Assembly: GCF_016906535.1 (NCBI RefSeq)
Contig: NC_057370.1
Location: 744,001 to 808,000 of the forward strand
Direction: 5' to 3'
DNA length: 64,000 nucleotides
Source of the DNA: Rhizoctonia solani
Taxonomy: Eukaryota > Basidiomycota > Agaricomycetes > Cantharellales > Ceratobasidiaceae
In this document: piece by piece, positions 14,308 through 26,341 of the stretch
Layout: every line of letters starts with the position of its first letter
How positions within the stretch are numbered: position 1 is the stretch's first letter
Made by a program: the position numbers and the translations under genes
The notes under the pieces: model-generated
What the model was told of the DNA's origin: nothing
Seen by the model: only the letters and a program-made list of their open reading frames with translations
Database searches by the model: none

Positions 14308-15976
14308 ATGTCTCTTCGCTCTAAAGTTCTTCTTTCTCTCGCTCTTATCGCCGCCGCTCGTGCTCAGCAAGTCGGCACCAACAAGGCTGAAGTTCACCCC
14401 ACTCTCACTTGGCAAAAATGCACCAAGTCGGGCGGCTGCCAGACCCAATCTCAAGGCAAGATCGTCCTCGACGCCAACTGGCGCTGGCTCCACACCACTA
14501 GCGGATACACTAACTGCTACACCGGCCAATCTTGGGACTCGACACTTTGCTCCGACCCAGTTAAATGCGCTCAAAACTGCGCTGTCGAGGGTGCCGATTA
14601 TACCGCCACTTACGGTATCACTGCCAGTGGCAACTCGTTGACCCTCAAGTTCGTCACAAAGAGCGAGGGCACCAACGTCGGCTCTCGTGTTTATCTCATG
14701 GCCGACGACTCTACCTACCAGATGTTTAAGCTCAAGAACCAAGAGTTCACTTTCGATGTCGACGTCTCGAATCTCCCATGTGGTCTTAACGGTGCACTCT
14801 ACTTTTCGCAGATGGACGCCGACGGTGGTCTCTCCAAGTACCCCAACAACAAGGCTGGTGCCAAGTACGGAACTGGATACTGCGACGCCCAGTGCCCCCG
14901 TGATCTCAAGTTCATCAATGGCGAGGTGAGTCCTCATGTTAACTTCATTTTACTTGCTCCTGACGTAATTTTATATGATTAGGCCAATGTTATCGGCTGG
15001 GGTGGATCAAGCAACGATGCGAACTCCGGAGTTGGTCGCTACGGTACTTGCTGCAGTGAGATGGATATCTGGGAGGGCAACTCGATTTCCACCGCATACA
15101 CCCCCCATCCCTGCACCGTCAACGGCCAAACCCGCTGCGACAGCACCGGTACCGAATGTGCATCTTTCTGTGACCAACCTGGCTGCGACTTCAACTCTTA
15201 CCGCATGGGCGACAAAACCTTCTACGGTCCAGGCTTCACCCTCGATACCAAGAAGAAAATGACCGTCGTCACCCAGTTCATCACTGCGGACGGAACTGCC
15301 AGCGGTGCTCTCAAGGAAATTCGCCGTCTCTATGTCCAGGATGGCAAGGTCATTCAAAACTCCAAGACTAACATCTCCGGAATGTCCACATACGATTCGA
15401 TTACCGACCAATTCTGCTCTGCCCAAAAGACTGCCTTCAATGACAGTAACGACTTTGCCGCCAAGGGAGGCCTCACCAAATTCGGCCAGGACTTCGACAA
15501 GGGAATGGTTCTCGTTCTCTCCATCTGGGATGACCACTCCGCCAACATGCTCTGGCTCGACAGCAACTACCCTACCAGCGGTAGCGCATCTACCCCGGGT
15601 ATTGCTCGTGGTAGTTGCCCTATCACCTCTGGTGTGCCCAAGGATGTCGAGACCAACAGCCCCAATGCATCCGTCACTTACTCGAACATCCGCTTCGGTG
15701 ACATTGGCTCGACCTACTCCGGTACCACTGGTCCCATCACGACTGGTCCCGTCACCACCACCACTACCACCACCTCGGCTCCCGTGGTAAGTGCCTTATT
15801 TACCTTATGCTATATGCGTGGCTAACAACACTTTGACTTCTCAGACTACCACCACCTCTGGTGCCACCGCTCCTCACTACGCTCAATGTGGCGGCAAGGG
15901 ATACACCGGCCCAACTGTTTGCGCCTCTCCTTACAAGTGCACTTACTCCAGCGAGTATTACTCGCAGTGCTTGTAA
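14308..15976 (+). CDS. GH7 cellobiohydrolase with C-terminal CBM1
   Basis: Secreted cellulase that releases cellobiose from cellulose chain ends with retention of configuration. It has a signal peptide ([19 protein letters not shown]) and mature start [12 protein letters not shown]. The GH7 core includes the catalytic motif EMDIWEGN (15058-15081) with nucleophile Glu, Asp and acid/base Glu. Many paired cysteines are present ([25 protein letters not shown]). A Ser/Thr/Pro-rich linker with a run of Thr codons leads to a CBM1 with [13 protein letters not shown] and terminal YYSQCL. Two introns: about 14923-14981 after FINGE and about 15787-15844 in the linker, directly before the CBM. About 515 aa, normal for the family. 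The frame is intact throughout. The linker intron makes CBM gain or loss by exon joining easy. Processive CBH (Cel7A type) is more likely than GH7 endoglucanase because the loop-encoding insertions look complete. Confidence 0.95.
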
Positions 15977-17887
15977 TTTACTGCATTGGTTCATGTGTAC
16001 ACGGTAGTCTGAATTGGCGAATTTCATGGTTTTTCTACTTTCTAGTCAGCGATCTCTTGGGCAGTCATACCTTCTTAGGGCATTGTTCCGGTTAAATCAT
16101 CGCTTTGAGTTCGGGGCCGGAGAGACTAGGGACAGTACATCAGATGGAATTAATATAACAATAAACATCCAAATAACAGTATAAAGTACAAGTAGTGAAT
16201 AGGCCATGCCTTTAATCATATAAGAGTGGGTTCTTGGTATCTATATTACTGTTTCAAATCTCAAATTGCTTCAGCAACTGTTACGAGCCGTGACTACTCG
16301 TACGAAGGCCAAAAAAGCTCGGGTTCTTTCCCAGTTGTATTGTTCCTTCAAAAAGGTTTTATGGAGTTCCTGGAATCTGACCTTCTCTAACGTTGTAGAA
16401 ATACCCCCAAAAGAAATAGGAATATGGTAATTAAAACTATTGCTGATATATGGTGGGACTTTCTCTTTGCTCTTTGCTCGGTTGGACTGACGACATATGC
16501 ATTCACAGCCCCCTAAAATGACAAAAAATCAGATATATAAGGGCACGAATCCCTAGGACACGCACTTTTTGTACAGCTCAAGGCTATACTCCTTCATCCT
16601 ATATATAGCACGTTCAATAGCCATATTAGTATATTTGTGCTTGTCCTCTAATATCGCATCTCCTTGTGTCGGGATCCTAGCTAGCCTGGTTCTGAGCTCA
16701 TGGAATCTGTAAGTTGATCGAGGAAGGGTTTGTTCTTTGGGGTAAGAGGGAGGTACGGGGTATTTTCTGCATTCGTAGAAACTCGAGTTCTGAAGGGATC
16801 CTAAACTGTTTGACGAAGGTGACAAGATCGTATAGGATGTTATCGACAACATCTGGGGTAGAGGAGGACGGCGGAAACTCTCCCATTACCCAAACTTGAG
16901 TACACACAATTAAGGGGATGGAACCTATGGAACAGTCGAACGAGTTGAGAATCTAAGAGTTGCTCGCCCACTCCTAGGGCAATGGGCCAGTTGATTAGTT
17001 TTGCCTGCTAGAGAGGCTCTATGGCTGGTGTTTATTTATACCTGGGTGTTCAACAACTGGGTTCAGCCCTTGAAAAAGGCGAGGGAACTTGAGAAGAGTT
17101 TGCCCATGAATCTCCTACAATACCGCAGTCGGACAGTCGACATTTCCTGTTTGGAGTTTATGCCAATCACACATGTCTAGTGGGCATGTAGGACGGAGAA
17201 AAGTGGTACTACCACGGCGGGAGACCTTATTTGGGGGATTTGTAGCTGAAACTGTTTATTATGTGGATGAGACATTGTTACTGAGCTGGCCTTACAAGTG
17301 AGCACAAGTCTACATATACCAATAAGTCGAGGGCCTAAATCTATAACACCCTTTGAACAGCTCCAATTTGATACTGGCGATGCCAACAACGTTTTTATTG
17401 TATTGGTACCCGGAAAAATCAAACCGCACCCCGTACACGCCCCCAGCGTGATGCCCCCTACAAACCTGCAGAAATTACGTGTCAGCGTGGTGGTATACGA
17501 TATACAGGCTCTAAAAGCATGTAAAACAGCCAATTGGCACAGTTTACAATAGTACTTTCGGAGAATCGATGAGTATGATTATGTGCGAGTAGTGGTGGTC
17601 GGAATTACAAGTCCTTATATAATATTCTTTTGGTTTAACTATTGCTAGTATACAGGATGTGATGATTAACCGAGAACAAGAGTCATGATATGGGACCACT
17701 TGTTGACTTGTTAGTGGCCAAAAATGTTGTCAGCCCTAACTTCTATTTGATCATCTCCTGGGAGTCGTATATCTCTGACCGACGTTATAGTGATGCTGGA
17801 GTAGTCACAATTTCGTTCTGATTCACCATAGCTGATGCATGTTCTTCTGAGATAAGGTCGAAAATGAATTAAAGTACATCGTTAACT
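15977..17887. other. Intergenic region between GH7 and GH43 genes
   Basis: 1.9 kb between convergent genes. The longest open frames (minus strand 16553-16852, 99 aa; minus 17177-17533, 118 aa) have no family signature, no clear splice partners and no repeats of themselves elsewhere in the window. I see nothing that can be supported as a gene. Confidence 0.45.
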
Positions 17888-19659
17888 TCAGTACACAATC
17901 ACTCTGTCCAACCATGCGCTTTCGGCTGTCGACAATAGCGTGAGGAAGGGTTTCTTTTGATGAAAAGGGGACTTACGACGACCAGTTACACCACTGATTG
18001 TGACGTTGTTCTTCGATCCCTTGGCGAATTGCACTTGCAGAGGAACACTAACCACCACACCCTCGGCAGTCGTACGCTGCTTGACTACTTCGGGTGCAGC
18101 TCCGTTTACTGATACGCCGGCATAACGGTGTAAGGCAGTGGCTACGAGGAGGTTTCGTCGAAAATCCAGCACAAATAGATTGGCGTATCAAAAGATAACT
18201 TACTTTGCACGTCAGTGTTGACATAGTAAATGGCGAGCCATTGGGGCTTTCCAGTTCCCTGGATGTTGGTAATGGTAACGGAACTATTGGAGGTGACTAG
18301 CGGAAATCCATGAGGCCACCATTGAAGGTCGACAAATTGATGACTTACTGCCAGTAACATAATTCCCGCCAGAACATGTTGAGCAGCTCGTACATTTGCA
18401 CCGCCAGTAATGACGCCCTTCTCGGCCTCATACGAGATTCCTTTGGGGTAGGTGACCTCGCCTAAAACCCGTTTCTAAGCGACCCGCTGCCAGCAGGTGT
18501 GCCAAACACGTACCAGTGTTGACATCGATCTTCCAAATATCGTGCCATTCGAGACTCGCGGCCTGTTTCCCGCCAATCGTGATTGGCAACCACATATAAC
18601 GGCTGTCGCTCAATTCATCGCGGTCCCATCGATCGCCCATGAATATATGCGTTGTCTTCTTAGTCCCTTTGATCTTGAGCTCAAAGGTGTTTTGAGATTC
18701 CCAGGTATTGGTACCTTCTGGAGCGAGTTGGGGCTGCCTAGTCCACGGCCCAGTCAGCGCCGGTGCGGTGAAGAGCTGGGCGTTATTTGGACGGTATCCG
18801 TCTTTTGGCTGAAAATGTGGTAGTAAGTTCCGTTCTCCTTGAACATCCGGGAGCTTCAAGGTTTGTACCTTGATAGAATTCATGCTCAGATACATATTCT
18901 CAACAGCGAGACGGAAGTGCTTACCGCTGAAACTATAGATAATTTCGGAGACGTTCAGCCTGTCGTCTGAGACGGGTGATCGCGTTGTTTCCGCGTGAGC
19001 CATATAGCGCGTAGGCGATGTCTGTGTGTATAAAACGCAAATGTATGATAATAGAACGTTAGCCGGATCCACGAGACCTACTATCATCGTCGACATACAT
19101 GCCGAGATCCTGACTGGGTAGGCCAAATGGTAAATAAGAGTCCTGGTATACGTACGGCCCGGTCACATTAGGCGAAAGGCCAATCGCCTGGTAATGAGAG
19201 AGTAACTTGGGTTGTCCGAATGGAAATACAGCTAAGATGGGAATAGGTCGGGCCTACCACTTGCACCTAGAATATTCTTGTACTTACCACCCATTGCTTT
19301 GTCTTCTCACTGTATACAACCTTGGGTCGTTCCCCGACCTGGTCGCTGGCAGCTGGCGTTCCCTCCACTGGTTTGAAAGCCAAGCCCTCGTTTTTCCAAT
19401 TGTACAGATCCTTTGACGAGTACACTGCGATGCCCGTAAAGTGTGTTCCGCCCGGACGATGGTCCTCGCCGAACCAGTAGAATGTACCGTCATCGGTCCT
19501 AACCATCGCACCCCCGTGGGCCTGGATTAAGACACCATCCGTATCGCGCCAGTCGGCTCCGGGGACGATCGCATCGTAGCGTGTAGCGTTTGGATTGGCC
19601 AAAGGGCGAGCTACCGCAAAAGAGGCGAGCAGAGCTGGGAGAAGGAACGCGGCGCGCAT
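17888..19659 (-). CDS. GH43 exo-beta-1,3-galactanase-like enzyme with C-terminal CBM35-like module
   Basis: Secreted hydrolase probably acting on the beta-1,3-galactan backbone of plant arabinogalactan proteins. The signal peptide MRAAFLLPALLASFAVA is followed by the GH43 beta-propeller start (DTDGVLIQAHGGAMV, FYWFGEDHRPGGTHF, YSSKDLYNWKNEGLAF, ERPKVVYSEKTKQWV). Middle blocks include GPYVYQDSYLPFG and FMGDRWDRDELSDSRYMWLP. The end carries a jelly-roll CBM35-like module (VTITNIQGTGKPQWLAIYY) closing with AWLDRVIVY, the pattern of the GH43 subfamily 24 galactanases of Agaricomycetes as I remember it. About eight short introns. The order of propeller and CBM matches the basidiomycete enzyme described in Phanerochaete. 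Substrate is inferred from family resemblance. Confidence 0.82.
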
Positions 19660-20185
19660 TGGGGCGGGAGCAGGGATACCACAACTCTGAAAATTCCTAA
19701 CATCGAGTAGATCTTATACTTTGCGCCCGGGTGTGCCTGCCTTCATAATATTTTGTTCCCTTTGGAGAACTTCGGGATTACCAAAGGTGTGATTTGGCAC
19801 CGAAAGAAGCACTTGGTATGGAGGTTATGAGCGAATACGGATACAGAGGCGAATTGGAATCACCGAGAAGCCGGTTTTTGCGGGCCGCTTCATTATAAGA
19901 GCTAAGAACGGTGAGGAGTGGCGCGAGTTGTTCCGTATGCTAGTCATGAGGGAAGATCTTGGGGAAGATGAAGAAGTCTTATTTACACGTGACCGGAGTT
20001 GACGACCTAATTTAGATGGATGACTTCATCGTTTTTGGCAATGGGCTCAATAGATGCCAATATACTGAGTGGAACATTGAACAAGGCAGAGTAAATTCAA
20101 ATATAATCAGATTATATTAACTACTATACATACCGAAAAAGAGACTGAGTATACATTAATGCCGAACCTCAAGGATAACACTCAC
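19660..20185. other. Intergenic region between GH43 and mitochondrial IF3
   Basis: 526 bp containing the GH43 promoter (a weak TATAAG on the minus strand near 19713) and the 3' end of IF3. No further feature recognised. Confidence 0.45.
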
Positions 20186-20920
20186 CTACTTTGGGTCCTC
20201 TTTTCGACCCAAGCCCTGAAGGTACATAAGTCCGGAAAGTTCACCCACTGTACGATCTTGACGTTCAGTTGCGACGTGCTTTACTTCGTTCCATATCATC
20301 TCCATCTTAACCATCATCTGAGGGCGAGTAGGCAGCGGAGATCCCTTTTTTGGGACAAATGAAATTGTTACAAGGTTTTTCTTTTCAAGCTCTTTAATGG
20401 CTTTGCCAAGCTTGTGTTTGAGATCGCCTGGCTCTACGTTCCAAGACAGTTGGATTTCTTTGGATTCGCGCCCACTTGCTGCCTTTTTTTGCTCTTTTTT
20501 CTTGGCTTTTTGGTCCCGTTCTTTCTGTGCAGCATCATGTTTATTGATTATCTTGACTAAAGGTTTGCCTCCATCGGGAGGGTCAGTGGAAACAAGTTGC
20601 ACAAAGTTCGCGTCAAGGTCAATAGATGCGACGAGATCCTTGAGTCTCGTCGGTGGTTCAAGACGGTTGGTTTCCGAGTTGACGAGACGAACATAGGTAT
20701 ACGGGATGGCATTATTCTTGAAGAATGCAGGATTCTGGACCGCAAGTTCTCGGGCTGCTTCAGCGCGCTTCAATGCGGCGGCATGGGACTCGAAGCGGCG
20801 GCATTCCTGAAGTGATGGGATGATGCGCGAGGGTCCGGCGAGCGCTAGTGAGGGAGAAACAGCCGGACGAAGTGTGTAAGTTGCAAGCCGCATCGCAGAT
20901 AGAACAGCGGTGGTCATCAC
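20186..20920 (-). CDS. Mitochondrial translation initiation factor IF-3
   Basis: 244-aa intronless reading frame. The N-terminus is rich in Arg, Ser, Leu and Ala without acidic residues (MMTTAVLSAMRLATYTLRPA), as expected of a mitochondrial presequence. The IF3 N-domain follows (FKNNAIPYTYVRLVN), then a charged linker of Lys/Glu/Gln, then the IF3 C-domain (KEIQLSWNVEPGDLKHKLG, VTISFVPKKGSPLP). The spacing of the two domains and the phrase KEIQLSW identify bacterial-type IF3. It would bind the mitochondrial small ribosomal subunit and prevent premature subunit joining. It is divergently arranged with the permease gene. A second Met at codon 2 makes the exact start immaterial. Confidence 0.85.
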   Translation of the reverse strand: MMTTAVLSAMRLATYTLRPAVSPSLALAGPSRIIPSLQECRRFESHAAALKRAEAARELAVQNPAFFKNNAIPYTYVRLVNSETNRLEPPTRLKDLVASIDLDANFVQLVSTDPPDGGKPLVKIINKHDAAQKERDQKAKKKEQKKAASGRESKEIQLSWNVEPGDLKHKLGKAIKELEKKNLVTISFVPKKGSPLPTRPQMMVKMEMIWNEVKHVATERQDRTVGELSGLMYLQGLGRKEDPK

Positions 20921-21390
20921 AGTTCGCTCGAATAGTACAGGTGGTTCAGGTTATGAAAATGAAATGATAAGAAATGAACAGAATCTGTTATGCACGTGAT
21001 CCGGGTATTCATTTGATCCCGCTCGTATGGTCGGCATCCAAGCAGTGGGGCGAAAAATGAGTGTCGTGAATCGGGTTGGCGCTACAGCATGTACCGTAAT
21101 TGCTTTATTCCGAGCTTATTTAAATCCAATCGATGCTTTGATTTATTTTAGAGAACCGCAAAAAGAATCTACTTGCTATCGCTGCAAAAGTCGTGCTGTC
21201 CGCGAATTTCTGGAGGGCATAACAAATTGACATTATTGAGCCAACCGAAGTTTGCCACCGATCGTGATCATGGATTAGGCTTCGATTACTATCGTTCCTG
21301 GACGCTTATAGAGCAGTCAGGGTCACCCATGTGCAGCACATTCCCCTATATAAACACACCACACTTGTGAAAGGACCTATGCAACCGACC
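20921..21390. other. Divergent promoter region between IF3 and permease
   Basis: 470 bp between start codons, no repeats. A sequence resembling a TATA box (CTATATAAACAC) lies near 21345-21355, 35-45 bp before the permease ATG. Confidence 0.45.
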
Positions 21391-23799
21391 ATGGCTGGCT
21401 CTGTCCACAAATTCAACTCTGAACGCGACCATGAAGGCGATCATTCTAGCGCGACCGACTCTGACGAGATCCAACTGGTACGAACAATCACGCCTTGCCT
21501 TCCCGGATGGCCTCTACGCAGTGCATTACATCACGCTATCGGTCGACGGTAACAATTGGTACTAATTCCCCAACATTATCATAGTCGAATAGACTTGATG
21601 GCTGCGGGTATCTGTCAAAGACAGATTGAGAAATACCGCTTGAACCTGATCAGTGTTGACACCTGCGTAGGGAAGCCCAAGTCTAAAATTTTAACCCCCT
21701 TCGTTTCTTAAATGTTTAGCCCTTCCATCGCCTGTTTACCGCTGATTCTCCATGTATTCAAGATTTACTGATGCTTTCCACTAAAGCAACAACTAGGTTA
21801 CAAACAGGTAATGCATTGTAATAATTAATATCATTTATACTTTATTCATTTGCTACCGTTGTACAGCAACTACACCGCTCATGGCATATTGTAGAGAGCT
21901 TCGCAGCTAGCTTCTGTGCTCTTAACTTCATTGGAGGCGTACGGTAAGGGGTTTTGCATGCTTTCTGACATATGTCCGTTCGCTTATCAGGTTCTCTCGC
22001 CAGATCATTCTTCTTTATTGGCATCCTTGCCGGAGGGCCATTGGCGATATGGACGAATTACCTCATTACCATCGTCTTCATGTGGATAACGGCCGCAGTC
22101 CTAGCGGAAATTTGTTCTGCCCTGCCTCTGAGCGGTAGTATCTATATATGGGCTGCGGAAGCTGCAGGGCCCAAATATGCTCGATTTGTCGCGTGAGTTG
22201 GGGCGTCTAATTTCAGGATGTGGCAAAATAATACCAATTCCTCTCCAGCTTTATCGTAGCTTGGTGGGCTGCAACAGCATGGATGACCTTTGGTGCATCT
22301 AATTGCCAGGTGGGCTCTATTTATGTCTCCGACAAAACTTTGGGCATAACCTGTACGACTAGACGACCGCGAACTATCTTCTCTCCTTGCTTCCTGTCTG
22401 GGGCTACGACTTTCCGGGAGGCATCTCAAATGATAACGTCAAATGGCGTGCCCTGGTCTGGGCCGTTTCTGAAGGGCTATTTATTCTCGCTATTATTCTA
22501 AACTACCTCCCTCGTAAGTCTTAGCTCCTGACTTGCTTTCTTCCAGAACTCACGGCACTCTACTATTAGCCCGGATTTACTCGGCTGTTTTCAAGTTTTC
22601 GATGTGCCTGATGATCCTTGATTTCCTACTTTGTATTATTTGGTTGCCGATCGGAGTTAGCAAGACCTACGGCTTCAGGAGTGCACATGATGCTTTTTTG
22701 ACGACTTGTGAGTTGGCTCTATGATTTTGTTCGCTCTAGAGTCTAACGGCCATCAGTCAACGGCACTGGCGCTCCCCCTGCATGGAATTGGATTCTCGGA
22801 TTCCTTTTCACAGCCGGCACGCTCACCGGCTTTGATGCATCTGGACACATTGCTGAGGAGACTAAAAACGCAAGTGTTGTTGCCGCTCGCGGAATTTTCT
22901 CCAGCGCTATTGCGACGGGTACTTTTGGCTTTATTACTACAATCGTCTTTTTGTTCTGCACCCCCGATATCGATACATGGTTCAGCCTGTCTGCTCCCCA
23001 GCCATTTGTGCTGATTTACTCTATGGCACTTGGACGAGGTGGTGCTACGTTCATGACACTTCTCGCCGTCGTTGGCTTGATTCTTGTAAGCATATAATCA
23101 TTATTAGTCGCCGTAGGTGTGAACTCATGCAATTTGCACTCAGAATACATCCATCGCTGTGGTCGCCGCTTCTCGTCTCATCTTTGCTATTGCGCGAGAC
23201 GGCGTACTTCCCCTTTCCGGATGGATCGGACAAGTCACCCCAGATGGTCGTCCCCGCAATGCGGTCACAGTTATGTACATATTTGGCGCTTCGATTCTCT
23301 GCGTCATTCTCCCTTCAAGTGTCGCCTTTACCTCGCTCGTCAGTGCAGCTGGCATCCCAACCATCGCCGCTTACGGTCTGATTGCACTTCTACGACTGAC
23401 TATGACCCCGAATGGATTCAAGAGTACCAAGTTCTCGCTTGGAAAGTTTGCCCGTCCAGCATATTTTGTTGCTTTTGTGTTCAACGGGATCGTATTCGCG
23501 AGTTACGTTTCACCCTTTAGTTTCCCGGTTACTGCGGAAACGTTCAATTTCGTGAGTTGGGCTAGCAATATGCAATCATTCAACTCGTACTAAAATGATA
23601 GTGCTAGGCCGGCGTTATATTGGGCTCCGTCACAATATTCGGGATACTCAGTTGGTACTTCACTCCTGAGGAGAAATGGTTGCGGAATTCCCAGGCACAA
23701 CAGGTGTATGAAGGTGCAGACGGTGGCGCTAGGCATGCACCCCCAGCATATACTGAAGCGCTCAACGATACTGCTCAAGGCAGCAGCTCAGCCAGATAA
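21391..23799 (+). CDS. Amino-acid/GABA permease (APC superfamily, ACT family)
   Basis: Twelve-helix secondary transporter of the fungal amino acid/choline/GABA family, in the plasma or vacuolar membrane. Recognisable blocks: LGYKQ before TM1, SFCALNFIGGVR, FFIGILAGGPLAIWTNYLI, LAEICSALPLSGSIYIWAAE, TLTGFDASGHIAEETKNASV (the conserved TGFDASxHxxEET motif), LIFAIARDGVLPLSGWI, and a C-terminal tail with FTPEEKWLRN and PPAYTEALND, a PY-like motif of the kind bound by Rsp5 ubiquitin ligases. Start: ATG 21391 (MAGSVHKF) or the in-frame ATG 21379. About nine short introns. Frame intact as far as I could follow. Substrate (GABA, choline, polyamine or other) cannot be told from sequence alone. Confidence 0.85.
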
Positions 23800-24048
23800 T
23801 GCCTCTCGTTTTTATAACAGTGCACTGCAGCTTATTCCACGCATATGTACCAGTGTCTTGAAAGCTGATGGTGCCTCTGGCGCATCTCCCTGCATTCAAT
23901 GTTTTGTAGTCGACTGTTTTTATGTTTGGGTGTCCCTAATAGAAACTCCCCCGAGTTTGATATTTTACCATCGGAATTGAATTGATTCACGGATCACTCC
24001 TGGAAGTGTCCATAGGATAGCGAGGTAATCACAAAAAATACAAAGTAT

Positions 24049-24078
24049 GCTAATTGATGCTAATTGATGCTAATTGAC
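24049..24078. repeat. Short tandem repeat, three 10-bp units
   Basis: Three consecutive copies of GCTAATTGAT (the last one diverging to GACG) lie exactly at the 3' end of the DUF2235 gene. The last copy contains its stop codon. Small expansion of this repeat would add or move the stop. Confidence 0.7.
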
Positions 24079-26341
24079 GTATTTGATTGGTGTTCCGCTT
24101 TCGATCATGTCTTCGACGTAATCACCAACCATCTCAAATTCTACTGGACGCTGAGCCTAGGTAAAATTAGTTGACTGACACGAATCCTAAGCATTGTTGC
24201 CAAGCTTACCATAGTCATACTTATCGAAAGAGACGAGGGGCTTTGAGATTTAGGCGTTAGCTTAGGGCTAGAACCGCGAGCCATGGGCAAGCGCCCACCG
24301 CGCGAAGGTGGCAGAACCGGGAGAGGAAGCAGTGCCTAAAATTAATTTTCAGTGAACATTATATAGATAAAATCAAGCGGGAAAACACCTACGTTCCATT
24401 TACACGCATCCCAATATCTCTTCTCAAAATCGCTCAGAGAGGCCCTGAGTGGATCCGTAGACGGGTTCTTCTTATTTGGAAATGCTTTATACGAAGAGCC
24501 CTTCGGGCTTTCTCTAATCTCCGCCCACAGGCTCTGGTGATATAAGAACCTTGGCTCTATGTTGGTAAGCAGTACCTCTTTCGATTCGGGGGTCTTCACA
24601 AGCGTCGCCATTCGATCGACCGTAAGAATGGACAGTGCTCTGTTGGGATGGCGCTCAAAGTGAAGCCTTAGCTCAGGGGCGGGCTCGCTCGGGATGGTGA
24701 AACAGTCCAATAAAAACTCTTCGTCAATCGTCAAGCCCGCGCCGATAGCTTCACCCTAAAACCATTTAAGATATTGCGGCCGAGTCACTATATGCAGCTC
24801 GTTCCGAGGTAGTTAACTCACAGTCATCCAGCACAGCGTTATGTCTGCAATCAGGTGCTCACTGTAACTTCCACCTACATCTGAATGGACCCCTGGGAAC
24901 CACATCTGAAGCAGATGTGTTAGTTAGATTTCTATTAGATACCGCCCAATTACCTACCTGTTTTACGTCTCTATCAGACTGATAATTAGCGAAAGGTGTC
25001 GGAAGGAACTCCTTCCGATTTTCATGATAGGAGAGTGCGTGGCGAGCCACCTTAACTCCCTCTGGGAGCCTGTATATACCTCATTAAATAATGAAATTCA
25101 CCGGTAACATCCACTCACTCAGAGTCGACAAGTGTCAAGGCGTTGACCTTTGGTGCAACCAGGTCTTCGTACACCGAACCTGGGCATCTTGTTGGACTAT
25201 CCATGCTTTTGCATTCTTATTTGGAACACTTACCAACTGTATCCCATACACCGAGAAAACTTACTGAAGTCAGCAAAAGAGCAACTGGTAAAGGTATTCT
25301 CAGGACTACTTACTCGATTGAGGCGGGCCTCCCGACCTTTCTACGCTAGCATCACCGCGATCTAAAGCACTCCAGTAGTGGAAGAACTTCCCCATTTGTC
25401 GTGTGTTCAATAGCCCCAGCTTACACTAAAAGGCTACGCGTTAGCGGTAATTTCCCTGCTTATTGTAAATCATTTACTATCAAACCGGCTACTTTTCGTG
25501 CTGTATATGCACCTCGAGAGAAACCAAATAGGCTAGCGGATGCATTTAATAGCTGGCGCCTTGAATCACTACTGCATCACTCACAATATCTTGTCACCCT
25601 CTGTATAGTTTTGAGCAATAAAGTTATATGCGTCTCGGATCTTACTTCCTATGCCATCCAAGGAAGCTCGGTCACCATAAGTCGAATTCGAACACGTAAG
25701 CTACTCACCGGTAGCTGTTCCGCGTGCCTTCTCGTAATCATCCCCAAGATCGGAGTTACCTTGAAAATCGTCGCCAACCCCAACACCACTTTGATAGAAT
25801 ACGATCTGGAGGCGTCTGATCAAATTGTCAGGCAAGTCAGTTTGGTTCTATCAATACACAAAGCATGATACATACTGTGGGATTGTGTTGATAAGTGATT
25901 TTACACATCGTGCTACGTCCAGGCCTGTGAGTGTTAGTCACAGCGACATCAAGACTAGAGACCTACACAGTCGAAGAACATTAGTCGGATAGGTTACTGC
26001 ATGCAAGGGTTTCTTTTTAGGTTTCGGTATCTTCTCTAACTGCGCCTGTGTATCGTTCTTCTCTTCTTGGGACAGTGCTGGGAGGCACCAGGTTGTTCAA
26101 GTTGTGCAAGCCAAGTGCTAAAAAGTAACTTACATGAAATGAGCCCATCCTGCCCTGTTCCATCGCAGAAAACCACGATATTTTTGCCAGTGACTAGTGA
26201 GATACGTCAAAGAGATACCCCAAGGAGCTCAATGTTATTCTTATACTAACGAGGAGGAATCAATGCGCTTGCCGAGTTGGATATCGACGGGGGCATAGGT
26301 GTAGAACTAGGGGAAGATGTTGTTATTCCTAGTGCAGGCAT
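24070..26341 (-). CDS. DUF2235 alpha/beta hydrolase (Tle1-like catalytic domain)
   Basis: Intron-rich gene encoding a DUF2235 protein, the alpha/beta-hydrolase fold shared with bacterial phospholipase effectors of the Tle1 type and with many fungal proteins of unknown role. In order on the minus strand: KNIVVFCDGTGQDG (about 26150), VTYPTNVLRLCLDVARC, QIVFYQSGVGVGDDFQGNS (about 25770), IRDAYNFIAQNYTEG, the nucleophile elbow LFGFSRGAYTARKVAG (about 25510), GLLNTRQMGKFFHYW, FLGVWDTVG (about 25225), VKVARHALSYHENR, VWFPGVHSDVGGSY (catalytic Asp/His region, about 24890). The C-terminal tail ends ESGTPIKYVN. At least ten introns are needed. The Ser-Asp-His set is present, so it should be active. 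No signal peptide; start MPALGITTSS is the best guess. Substrate unknown, a lipid or ester is plausible. Confidence 0.8.

Noticed and set aside
14173..15537. Minus-strand frames of 254 and 176 aa across the GH7 gene
   Set aside because: Antisense of an intact GH7 cellobiohydrolase; composition dominated by Val/Gly/Leu from the reversed codons.
16553..17533. Minus-strand frames of 99 and 118 aa as small secreted proteins
   Set aside because: No signal peptide at the Met, irregular cysteine pattern and no promoter signal; could be chance.
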